Notes under the pieces: generated by a model | Databases searched by the model: none | What the model was told of the DNA's origin: nothing | Seen by the model: only the letters and a program-made list of their open reading frames with translations | Shown here: one piece after another, positions 8,273 through 15,363 of the stretch | Position numbering within the stretch: the stretch's first letter is position 1 | How the letters are laid out: each line of letters starts with the position of its first letter | Made by a program: the position numbers and the translations under genes | Origin: Actinomycetota bacterium | Lineage (GTDB): Bacteria; Actinomycetota; Humimicrobiia; Humimicrobiales; Humimicrobiaceae | NCBI GenBank assembly: GCA_023380915.1 | Contig: JAMCSM010000125.1 | Location: 1-23,037, forward strand | DNA: 23,037 nucleotides | Direction of reading: 5' to 3'

Positions 8273-9173
8273 AGTAGCGCCTGCAAAAATAAATTTAACT
8301 CTGGAAATTTTAAACAAGAGAAATGATGGCTACCACGAGATAAAATCTCTGATGCAGACAATAGATCTTTGTGATGTTCTTACTTTCTGGAATCAGGAAT
8401 GGCTTCAGGTTTTAACAGATTATTGCAATCTTCCCTCAGAAGATACTTTATCAAAACATGACAATTCCAATTATCTTAATAATAACCTGGTCTACAAGGC
8501 TGCGCTAACACTTAAAGAAGAAACAAATTACAATGGAGGAGCGGCAATACAATTGAAAAAAAATATACCTTCGGCTGCAGGACTCGGGGGTGGTTCCAGT
8601 GATGCTGCTGCAACATTAAAAGGTTTGAATAAATTATGGTGTCTTGGATTGACAAATGAAGAGCTTGCAAAAATTGGTTCTAAAATTGGCTCTGATATAC
8701 CATTTTTTATTCATGGAGGTACATGCCTCTCTGCGGGCCGTGGTGAAGTAATTAAGAAAGTAAAATCAATACAAAAGAAATGGCTTGCAGTTATATTGCT
8801 GCCAATAAAAATTTTGAGCAAAACCAGGGAATTATATTCACATGTTACACAGCTTAATTATTCTGACGGCCACTTTACTGCTTCATTACTGGAATATATT
8901 TATAATAATGGAAATGGAAATCATAACGGTATTGAAATTCATAAAACTGAAAATTTTATTTTTAATGTTTTTGAATTAATTTATGATAAAATTTATGAAG
9001 AATACGGATTCTGGACTGAAAAATTAAAAGATATTATAAAAAAACCTTTTCACCTTACAGGAAGCGGTCCTGCAATTTTTTATATTTCTGATACCGAACA
9101 GGAAATTGTAGAAATATTTAATAAAATTGAAGAACTTAATTTAATCAAGTACATAGCCCAAACTGTTCCTTAA
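8259..9173 (+). CDS. ispE: 4-(cytidine 5'-diphospho)-2-C-methyl-D-erythritol kinase
   Basis: A 304-residue GHMP kinase that phosphorylates CDP-ME at its 2-hydroxyl, the fourth step of the MEP pathway. The N-terminal PAKINLTL has catalytic K10, the ATP loop IPSAAGLGGGSSDAAA covers about 103-118, D146 in GSDIPFF fits the catalytic Asp, and motif 3 is HLTGSGPAIF. It confirms that the host uses the MEP pathway, which makes the DRL-type reductoisomerase at the start of the operon meaningful. Residues about 215-230 form an Asn/Gly-rich loop (YNNGNGNHNG) that looks like an insert. GGGG lies upstream of the ATG. It overlaps the DUF116 gene by 14 bases, and the TetR gene begins two bases after its stop codon. 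Confidence 0.95.
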   Translation: MIVCEVAPAKINLTLEILNKRNDGYHEIKSLMQTIDLCDVLTFWNQEWLQVLTDYCNLPSEDTLSKHDNSNYLNNNLVYKAALTLKEETNYNGGAAIQLKKNIPSAAGLGGGSSDAAATLKGLNKLWCLGLTNEELAKIGSKIGSDIPFFIHGGTCLSAGRGEVIKKVKSIQKKWLAVILLPIKILSKTRELYSHVTQLNYSDGHFTASLLEYIYNNGNGNHNGIEIHKTENFIFNVFELIYDKIYEEYGFWTEKLKDIIKKPFHLTGSGPAIFYISDTEQEIVEIFNKIEELNLIKYIAQTVP

Positions 9174-9174
9174 A

Positions 9175-9756
9175 ATGAAATTAGAAGAAAAAAGTAAAGA
9201 GACTAAAAATGCTATATTGGATGCAGCAATAATCATTTTCTCTACAAAAAATTACGAACAGACTGGCGTAGATGAAATTTGTGACAAAGCAGGAATTACA
9301 AAGGGTGCTTTTTATCATCATTTCAACAGCAAACAGGATCTCCTGCTTGAATTGCTTAACCAGTGGATGGAACGGATAGGACAATTGCTTGAAGAAACAA
9401 GCCAGCAGTCCGGGGATTTTTCACAAATACTGATAAATCTTCCCGGTAAAATCAAGCCCATCTTTATTAATGAATTAAATCAGATATCAATTTTTTTGCA
9501 ATTTTATATTAAGGGTATTTTTGATCCAGGTACCAGTGAAATAATTAAAACTTCCTACAATGACTATCTTGATTTTTTCTCGGGGATATTTGAAAAAGGC
9601 GTAAAACAGGGCATCATCAATAAGGTTGATACAAAAAAAATGGCGAGGATTTTGTTTGCTCTTACTGTTGGGTTACTTATTCAGGGTTTTATCGATCCTG
9701 ATGGAGAAGACTGGGAAAAGTTAGCAATAGAATGCATTAAATATTTTGTCAGATGA
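9175..9756 (+). CDS. TetR/AcrR family transcriptional regulator
   Basis: A 193-residue TetR-family regulator. The N-terminal DNA-binding domain includes the helix-turn-helix TGVDEICDKAGITKGAFYHHFNSKQDLL (about residues 24-52), with the family's typical YHHF..K segment. The rest is a helical ligand-binding and dimerisation domain with low sequence conservation, so the effector cannot be read. Its ATG starts one base after the ispE stop codon, making it the last gene of the isoprenoid/hopanoid operon. It is therefore a good candidate for feedback control of this operon. The direct repeat at 135-192 is one possible site for it. The operon ends here, facing dhaL. Confidence 0.88.
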   Translation: MKLEEKSKETKNAILDAAIIIFSTKNYEQTGVDEICDKAGITKGAFYHHFNSKQDLLLELLNQWMERIGQLLEETSQQSGDFSQILINLPGKIKPIFINELNQISIFLQFYIKGIFDPGTSEIIKTSYNDYLDFFSGIFEKGVKQGIINKVDTKKMARILFALTVGLLIQGFIDPDGEDWEKLAIECIKYFVR

Positions 9757-9759
9757 TTT

Positions 9760-9778
9760 ATAAAATTATTTATTTTAT
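9760..9778. terminator. Weak AT-only hairpin between convergent operons
   Basis: ATAAAAT (9760-9766) and ATTTTAT (9772-9778) form a 7-bp inverted repeat with a 5-base loop, in the 39-base gap between the tetR and dhaL stop codons. It could end transcription from both sides. The stem has no G or C, and a T-run follows only further on (from about 9798, inside dhaL), so this is a weak candidate. Confidence 0.25.
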
Positions 9779-9795
9779 GACCTGAAATTACTGCC

Positions 9796-10434
9796 TTATT
9801 TTTTTAAACTTTTTAATGAATTGTAGAAAGACTCAAGTATCAGATAACTTGAGGCGGCACCAACATCAATATGACCCTTGCTTCGTTCAAGCAATCTCGA
9901 GGACCTTCCGACTTTGCTTATCATATCTTTTGTAGATTCCATTCCCTCTTTTGCCCTGATCAGGGCTTTTCCAAATGTATTTAATAAGTCATTGGAATCC
10001 ATTAAACCCCCGTATTCATTTATAAATGGTTCTATTGTGTCTACCAGGGTTTTATCGCCAATTTTTGCAGGCGCAATCGAATTCATTGAATCCAGTATAG
10101 CTTTGAACATATTATAAATGTCAGTTTTATCAATTTTGCCCTTGCCTTTCAGCAGTATTCCTGCTTTTACAAAACCTCCACCGTAAAGAGGCCCCATTGC
10201 ACCGCCAATTTCATTTAAAAGTACTTTACCTGATATAATGAGCATCTCACCAATGTCTCCGGTATTTGAGGCAAGAAGGTTTTCCCTAATTTTTTTAAAC
10301 CCTTTATTCATGTTGACGCCATGGTCACCATCACCAATTTCAGCATCAAGTTCCGTAAGATAATCAACATTGCTGTCTATAGTTGCTGCAATATCAAGGA
10401 GTATCTTTTTAAAATCTGCTGCATTTATTTCCAT
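9796..10434 (-). CDS. dhaL: Dihydroxyacetone kinase, ADP-binding subunit DhaL
   Basis: A 212-residue DhaL subunit, which holds the nucleotide for phosphorylation of the substrate bound on DhaK. The Mg-binding aspartates D30, D35 and D37 lie in DAEIGDGDHG, at the same positions as in E. coli DhaL. The later GGAMGPLYGGGF, DKTLVDTIEP and GHIDVGAASS blocks are all typical. Length is normal. It follows dhaK by 42 bases on the - strand with an AAGGA-like ribosome site. No dhaM (the PTS phosphoryl donor that recharges DhaL) is in the window. The kinase may use ATP through free exchange, or a DhaM may lie elsewhere. Other ketose substrates such as erythrulose are possible for this family. Confidence 0.93.
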   Translation of the reverse strand: MEINAADFKKILLDIAATIDSNVDYLTELDAEIGDGDHGVNMNKGFKKIRENLLASNTGDIGEMLIISGKVLLNEIGGAMGPLYGGGFVKAGILLKGKGKIDKTDIYNMFKAILDSMNSIAPAKIGDKTLVDTIEPFINEYGGLMDSNDLLNTFGKALIRAKEGMESTKDMISKVGRSSRLLERSKGHIDVGAASSYLILESFYNSLKSLKK

Positions 10435-10476
10435 TTACTTTTTCCTTTTTTTAATTCTTATTAAAACTTATCAGGA

Positions 10477-11484
10477 TTAATAAAGCTGAAATTGCTTGAA
10501 AAGAGGACTGTCGGCTTTTGCAAGGATCAGCCTTTCAAGTAAATCATCGATTTTTGTAAGTGTAATTGAAAATCCTGCCATTTCAAGTGAGGTAAAATAT
10601 TCGCCTGCATAAGTTATTAATTTTTTTATTTTATATTTTTCAAGTATCTGTGAAACTTTCCTGTTTATGATAAACAATTCCTGCAGGGGAGTTGCTCCAA
10701 GGCCATTAACCATTACACTGACCGTGTCTCCGCTTTTAAAAGGAAGATCATCTATCAGTGCATCCATGAGCATTGCTGTTGTTTCATCAGCGGTCTTCAT
10801 TTTTTCTTTTCTGATTCCAGGTTCTCCATGATGTCCGATTCCGACTTCCATTTCATCCTCTTCCAGTTTGAAACTTGGTTTTCCGGTTGCAGGAATAATA
10901 CAGGGATACGTTCCTACTCCCATGGAGCGTGTATTAAAAACTGCCCGTAATGCAGCTTCTTTTACATCTTTTAAAACCATGCCTTCTGCAGCTGCCGCTC
11001 CTCCGACCTTCCACATTATAACTTCACCGGCAACTGCACGCCTTTTTTCCATACTTTCTTTTGGAGAAGATGCTATGTCATCTTTTGCAATAACTTCTTC
11101 TACCTGGATGCCATCTGCTTCTGCAAGTGTCCTGGCCATCCTGAAGTTCATAAGATCACCCGAAAAATTTCCATAAAGATATATAACACCTTTTCCCATA
11201 TCCAGTTTTTTTGTTGCCTTATGGATCCAGTCAGCAGGTGGCGCAGCAAATATTTCACCGATTGCTGCTGCATCACAAAGACCTTCCCCCACATAGCCGA
11301 GAAATGCTGGTTTGTGTCCTGAACCACCTCCGGTTATTACACCGACTTTTGGAAAAGAAGGTTCATTTTTTCTTATTAAGACCCTCGCATCTTCCATAAT
11401 TTTTACGGTATCAGGATAAGCATCAATATATCCTTCAAGCGATTCGTTTACAACATTATCCGGATCATTTATGAATTTTTTCAT
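10477..11484 (-). CDS. dhaK: Dihydroxyacetone kinase, substrate-binding subunit DhaK
   Basis: A 335-residue DhaK subunit that binds dihydroxyacetone covalently as a hemiaminal on a histidine. The substrate-binding GGGSGHKPAF has H57. D110 in YGNFSGDLMNF fits the catalytic Asp, and the covalent His is in GIGHHGEPG (H218-H219, H219 aligning best). I chose the ATG at 11484 because AGAGGTG lies just upstream. An in-frame ATG at 11541 would add a 19-residue extension with no family counterpart, and it lies inside the leader downstream of the promoter. With dhaL it makes a two-gene operon, giving DHAP for glycolysis. DHAP is also a product of rhamnose breakdown, fitting the sugar genes to the right. 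Confidence 0.93.
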   Translation of the reverse strand: MKKFINDPDNVVNESLEGYIDAYPDTVKIMEDARVLIRKNEPSFPKVGVITGGGSGHKPAFLGYVGEGLCDAAAIGEIFAAPPADWIHKATKKLDMGKGVIYLYGNFSGDLMNFRMARTLAEADGIQVEEVIAKDDIASSPKESMEKRRAVAGEVIMWKVGGAAAAEGMVLKDVKEAALRAVFNTRSMGVGTYPCIIPATGKPSFKLEEDEMEVGIGHHGEPGIRKEKMKTADETTAMLMDALIDDLPFKSGDTVSVMVNGLGATPLQELFIINRKVSQILEKYKIKKLITYAGEYFTSLEMAGFSITLTKIDDLLERLILAKADSPLFKQFQLY

Positions 11485-11563
11485 GGATTGCACCTCTTTT
11501 CTTTTAATAATTTTTAAAATCCATAAAATTCTCTGAATCATTTTTACACTTTAAGATTAATTA

Positions 11564-11592
11564 ATTATATTTACATAAGAATATAATGGCAA
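11564..11592 (-). promoter_or_regulatory. Sigma70-type promoter of dhaKL
   Basis: Read on the - strand, TTGCCA (11592-11587) and a perfect TATAAT (11569-11564) are separated by exactly 17 bp. Transcription would start near 11557, about 70 bases before the dhaK ATG at 11484. This is the best promoter match in the window by eye. An A/T-rich stretch with TGTGATAAAA (plus strand, 11594-11603) flanks it upstream and could hold an activator site. Confidence 0.6.
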
Positions 11593-11647
11593 GTGTGATA
11601 AAAATTGAAGCAACCTAACTGGTTTTATCTTTAAAATAACTGAATAA

Positions 11648-11678
11648 TTGTCTATAATTACATCAAAATTTATATAAT
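11648..11678 (+). promoter_or_regulatory. Candidate promoter for the PIG-L gene
   Basis: TTGTCT at 11648-11653 is followed after 17 bp by TATATA (11671-11676) and after 19 bp by TATAAT (11673-11678). Either could serve as the -10 box. Transcription would start near 11685, leaving a leader of about 100 bases before the ATG at 11786. Confidence 0.3.
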
Positions 11679-11785
11679 CATAAGTTCATTTCAGGACTGC
11701 ATTCATTAAAAAAATATTTAGGTCAAAAGATAAAATTATCCGGCAAGAAAAAATTAAAATTAAAAAATGGATCAGGAAAAACCAC

Positions 11786-13174
11786 ATGCTGCTGCTATAT
11801 GCTGCGGCACTTCTGCTGCTGGGTATAATTATAGTAGCAGTCAGAATGAGCCTTTCACCCTTAATTTTTCCTGAATACAGGGTTAATAAAATGTTTGAGT
11901 TTAACAAAAATGACAGAATTCTTATACTTGCTCCGCATCCTGACGATGAAGCCATTGGAGCCTCAGGTGTAATCCAGGAGGCTTTAAAAGCCGGCGCAAG
12001 TTTAGAAGTTGCAGTTTTGACCAATGGCGATGCAAATCAGGAAGCTTTCCTGGTTTTGGAGAAGAAACCTGTAATTTTTCAAAAGCAATTTTTCAAAGCA
12101 GGCGAGCTTAGGCGGCAGGAAAGTATCAATGGAATGGAATCGCTTGGGCTGTCAAGGGATAATTTAATTTATATGGGCTATCCGGATTTTGGAACTTTAA
12201 ATATTTTACTGAAAAACTGGGGAGCCACGAGACCTTATAGAAGTCCTATCACAAGATTTGCAAAAGTTCCCTACCCAGAGTGCCTTTCTCCCGGAGCGCC
12301 TTATTCGGGGGAAAGTATTTTAAGTGACTTAATTAAAATAATACAGGATTTTAAACCAACTAAAATTTTCGTTTCCAGCCCTATTGATTTGAATAAGGAT
12401 CACAGAGCTCTCTATCTGTTTATGAAAATATCACTCTGGGGCCTTGGAGACAGGATAAATCACCCTGAAATTTACAGTTATTTAGTTCATTCATATTCAT
12501 GGCCACTGCCCAGAGGATATTACCCTGGCTTGCAGATGGTACCTCCAAAAATGACAAGTGATGAAATTCAGTGGTATTCACTTGATCTTTCAAACGAAGA
12601 AATTAAAAAGAAATTTGAAGCCATAAATTTTTATAAAAGCCAGATTGAATATAAGCCTACATTCTTAATTTCTTTTGCAAGAAAAAACGAGCTGTTCAGT
12701 GATTTCTCTGATATTAAATTGAATAATCAGGCTAATGTAAGCCTGGGCCAAATTAAATGGCAGAATGTTGAAATAATGCAGAATCAAAACGCAGTATCTT
12801 CAGGCGGGAACTTTGAACATCTTGAATATGCATTGATGAATAAAAATCTTTATATCAGATTAACTTTGAAAAGATCCATTGACAGGGATTTGGGTATATC
12901 AATCCATCTTCTTGGTTTCAGCAAGTCCAGAAATTTTGCCGAAATGCCGAAAATTCATATATCTATTGGAATAACCGGGTTAAAGATTGAGGACAAGGAT
13001 CGTATCATTCAATCAAGTGATGTAAATATGGTTCCTTCAGGAAAGTCACTTATAATACAGGTACCTTTATCTGTACTAGGGGATCCAGATTATTTGCTCA
13101 GTAATGCTGAAACACGTGCAAGGGACCTGCCATATGATGCAACTGCATGGAGGTCAATTATAATCAGCAAATGA
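11786..13174 (+). CDS. Membrane-anchored PIG-L family deacetylase with beta-rich C-terminal domain
   Basis: A 462-residue protein. Residues 1-19 are a hydrophobic anchor or signal segment (LLLYAAALLLLGIIIVAV), so the enzyme probably acts outside the cytoplasmic membrane. The PIG-L/LmbE zinc deacetylase domain follows, with H51-P-D53-D54-E55 and a second motif in PIDLNKDHRALY near residue 205. The family removes N-acetyl groups from amino sugars and similar compounds. From about residue 300 a separate region of alternating short strands (LYIRLTLKR, KIHISIGITGL, SLIIQVPLSVLG) resembles a carbohydrate-binding beta-sandwich such as CBM9-like modules. This is only an impression. The start ATG has AGGA eight bases before it. 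It may trim a surface polysaccharide or glycolipid; the substrate cannot be read. Confidence 0.82.
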   Translation: MLLLYAAALLLLGIIIVAVRMSLSPLIFPEYRVNKMFEFNKNDRILILAPHPDDEAIGASGVIQEALKAGASLEVAVLTNGDANQEAFLVLEKKPVIFQKQFFKAGELRRQESINGMESLGLSRDNLIYMGYPDFGTLNILLKNWGATRPYRSPITRFAKVPYPECLSPGAPYSGESILSDLIKIIQDFKPTKIFVSSPIDLNKDHRALYLFMKISLWGLGDRINHPEIYSYLVHSYSWPLPRGYYPGLQMVPPKMTSDEIQWYSLDLSNEEIKKKFEAINFYKSQIEYKPTFLISFARKNELFSDFSDIKLNNQANVSLGQIKWQNVEIMQNQNAVSSGGNFEHLEYALMNKNLYIRLTLKRSIDRDLGISIHLLGFSKSRNFAEMPKIHISIGITGLKIEDKDRIIQSSDVNMVPSGKSLIIQVPLSVLGDPDYLLSNAETRARDLPYDATAWRSIIISK

Positions 13175-13239
13175 AAAATCCGGAATTGCATGATTCCAGT
13201 TAATACATATATCATTATTAATTGTCACTAATTCTTATC

Positions 13240-13893
13240 ATGAAAGAAAAAATAATAATAAGAAAATATAAAAAGAAGGATCGTGCAAAAGTAAGAGAAA
13301 TTGCATGTGACACTGCTTTCATGGGTGAATGCGCAGAAATTTTTTTTGAAGGCAGAGAATTCCTGGCAGATTCCATTACCTTATATTTCACGGATTATGA
13401 ACCCGGGTCATGTTTTGTTGCTGAATTGGAAGGAAAAGTAATAGGTTACCTCATTGGTTCCAAAAATGAGAAAAAAATGAATTTTATTTTTCTTTTTAAA
13501 ATAGCCCCCCGTTTATTTATAAGAAGCTTTAGCAGCAAAGTTATTTTCAGTAAAAAAAACTGGAAGTTTATTGCAGAAAGTGTAAAGAGTTTCTTTAAAG
13601 GTGAACTTGGCTCTCCAGACTTTCCTGAAAAAGACTATCCCGCACTTCTTCATATAAATATTGAAAAAAATTATAGAAATTATGGAATAGGAAATATGTT
13701 GATGGACGCTTATCTTATTTATTTAAAAAATGAAAAGATAACAGGCGTTCATCTTACCACCCAGTCAGAGAATGCATTTAAATTTTTTGAAAGGTCCGGA
13801 TTTGTTCCTATTTATGAAACTAAAAGATCTTATTTTAAGTATATTTTAAACAGGAAAGTACGTTTTATTTATTATGGAAAAAAAATAAGTTGA
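13240..13893 (+). CDS. GNAT family N-acetyltransferase
   Basis: A 217-residue acetyl-CoA-dependent acetyltransferase. It opens with IIIRKYKKKDRAKVREIA, typical of the family, and the acetyl-CoA pyrophosphate loop is RNYGIGNML within INIEKNYRNYGIGNMLMDAY. The final TQSENAFKFFERSGFVPIYE is the usual C-terminal motif of GNATs acting on small molecules or protein termini. I took the ATG at 13240; an upstream in-frame TTG at 13222 lacks support. No strong ribosome site is visible. It follows the deacetylase gene by 65 bases, so an acetylation/deacetylation pair acting on one sugar is conceivable, but there is no direct evidence for that. The substrate is unknown. Confidence 0.8.
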   Translation: MKEKIIIRKYKKKDRAKVREIACDTAFMGECAEIFFEGREFLADSITLYFTDYEPGSCFVAELEGKVIGYLIGSKNEKKMNFIFLFKIAPRLFIRSFSSKVIFSKKNWKFIAESVKSFFKGELGSPDFPEKDYPALLHINIEKNYRNYGIGNMLMDAYLIYLKNEKITGVHLTTQSENAFKFFERSGFVPIYETKRSYFKYILNRKVRFIYYGKKIS

Positions 13894-13902
13894 TTGGTAA
13901 GA

Positions 13903-14005
13903 TTGACATATAAATTAATAAACAATACAGATTAATAATATTGTATAAGATTTGTTTTTAAAACAAATGGCATAATTAAATTAATTTGATGTTTTCAATT
14001 GAAAA
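13903..14005. promoter_or_regulatory. rhaA upstream control region with three palindromic elements
   Basis: A perfect -35 box TTGACA sits at 13903-13908, but the best -10 at 17 bp (TACAGA) is poor, which suggests activator dependence or a different start. Three symmetric elements follow: ACAATA (13922-13927) and TATTGT (13939-13944) with an 11-base spacer; a 19-base palindrome ATTTGTTTTTAAAACAAAT at 13950-13968 with nine-base arms around one central base; and the perfect 14-base palindrome TTTTCAATTGAAAA at 13992-14005. The last two could be operators for a LacI- or GntR-like regulator not encoded here. A strong ribosome site AGGAGG lies at 14014-14019. Confidence 0.45.
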
Positions 14006-14029
14006 ATTATTTCAGGAGGACAAAACAAT

Positions 14030-15289
14030 ATGAGCAGCATAGTCAAATTATATGAAATTGCAAAAGAAAAATATGAAAAGTTCGGAGTCAACACTGATGC
14101 GGTTATCAATATATTAAAAAGCGTGCCTCTTTCAATTAACTGCTGGCAGGGGGATGATTTAAGCGGGTTTGAAAAAAAGGATTCCAGTCTTGGAGGAGGT
14201 GGAATTCTGGCAACCGGCAATTACCCGGGCAAACCAAAGAACATAAATGAATTCAGGAAAGATGCTGAAAAAGCTTTATCTTTAATTCCCGGCAAGAAAA
14301 AATTAGCACTTGAAGCAATATATGGAGATTTCGGGGGCAATTTTGACCGGAGAGATATGATAGAAGTAAAGCACTTTAAAAGCTGGGTTGATTGGGCAAA
14401 GGAAAATAAAGTTGGGATTGATATAAATCCCACGCTTTTTTCACATCCTTATACAGAGGATGGTTATACCATTGCAGCAACTGATACGAAAATCAGGAAA
14501 TACTGGGTGGAACATGTTAGAAGATGCAGGGAAATCTGCAATTATATAGGTAAAGAATTGAAGGAAATTTGTTTCGATAATTTGTGGATTCCGGATGGGT
14601 CCAAGGATATAACTGTAACAAGATTAAAACACAGGCAAAATCTTCTCAGGTCCCTTGATGAAATATTCTTGGAAAAATATCCTGATAAAAATATGCAGGA
14701 TTCACTTGAATGCAAACTTTTTGGAATAGGGGTTGAATCATTTACCCCCGGTTCACTCGAATTTTATCTTGGTTATGCAGTGAAATATGATCTGCAGATT
14801 ACCCTCGATACAGGCCATTTCCATCCTACCGAACTTGTTTCTGACAAAATATCAGCCATAATTCCTTTCATAAAAGGAATACAGCTGCATGTGACAAGGG
14901 GAATAAGATGGGACAGCGATCATGTACCGATTCTTAACGAGGAACTGATAGCTATAATGCAGGAAATTGTGAGGGCTAAAGTTTTAAATAAAGTTTTCAT
15001 CGGTACAGATTATTTTGATGCCAGTATGAATAGAGTCGGAGCATGGGTACTGGGCGCAAGAGATATACAGAAAGCATTGCTTATTGCACTCCTCGAGCCA
15101 ACAGAATTGATCCGGAAATATGAAGAGGACAAAAATTATTTTGTGAGACTTGCACTCCTTGAAAACATGAAGTTCATGCCTTATGGAGATGTATGGAACT
15201 ATTATCTTGAAGCAAACGGAATTGCAAGCGACGAAAAAATGATAGATGAAATCTTGAAATATGAGAAGAAAATTTTGTTTAAAAGATAG
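14030..15289 (+). CDS. rhaA: L-rhamnose isomerase
   Basis: A 419-residue cytoplasmic TIM-barrel isomerase, the same length as E. coli RhaA and alignable by eye along nearly all of it. Shared blocks include INCWQGDDLSGFE, ILATGNYPGKP, HFKSWVDWA, LWIPDGSKDITV, KLFGIGVESFTPGS, LDTGHFHPTELVSDKISA, RWDSDHV and GTDYFDASMNR, which carry the metal-binding Glu, Asp and His residues. It converts L-rhamnose to L-rhamnulose; related aldoses are minor substrates in this family. AGGAGG lies ten bases before the ATG. An FGGY kinase follows 74 bases later. There is no rhaD aldolase, rhaM mutarotase or rhamnose transporter in the window, so the rest of the pathway lies elsewhere or differs. Confidence 0.95.
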   Translation: MSSIVKLYEIAKEKYEKFGVNTDAVINILKSVPLSINCWQGDDLSGFEKKDSSLGGGGILATGNYPGKPKNINEFRKDAEKALSLIPGKKKLALEAIYGDFGGNFDRRDMIEVKHFKSWVDWAKENKVGIDINPTLFSHPYTEDGYTIAATDTKIRKYWVEHVRRCREICNYIGKELKEICFDNLWIPDGSKDITVTRLKHRQNLLRSLDEIFLEKYPDKNMQDSLECKLFGIGVESFTPGSLEFYLGYAVKYDLQITLDTGHFHPTELVSDKISAIIPFIKGIQLHVTRGIRWDSDHVPILNEELIAIMQEIVRAKVLNKVFIGTDYFDASMNRVGAWVLGARDIQKALLIALLEPTELIRKYEEDKNYFVRLALLENMKFMPYGDVWNYYLEANGIASDEKMIDEILKYEKKILFKR

Positions 15290-15363
15290 GTGAAAGAGTT
15301 TTTTCATCAATATTTAATATAAAAATTTGAAAATATTATACAGATTGCTGAAGGAGCATGAGC

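Larger units (their letters stand above)
11485..11785. other. Divergent intergenic region between dhaK and the PIG-L gene
   Basis: These 301 bases contain no convincing gene. They hold the dhaKL promoter on the - strand, a weaker candidate promoter on the + strand, and the ribosome site AGGA (11774-11777) of the PIG-L gene. The + strand frame of the PIG-L gene stays open back to 11684, but no ATG, GTG or TTG occurs in that extension. Confidence 0.6.

Noticed and set aside
11684..11785. In-frame extension upstream of the PIG-L start coding basic residues (KIKIKKWIRKNH) before the hydrophobic helix
   Set aside because: No ATG, GTG or TTG is available in it, and the ATG at 11786 has AGGA at ideal distance. 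An unusual ATT start at 11705 is possible but unsupported.
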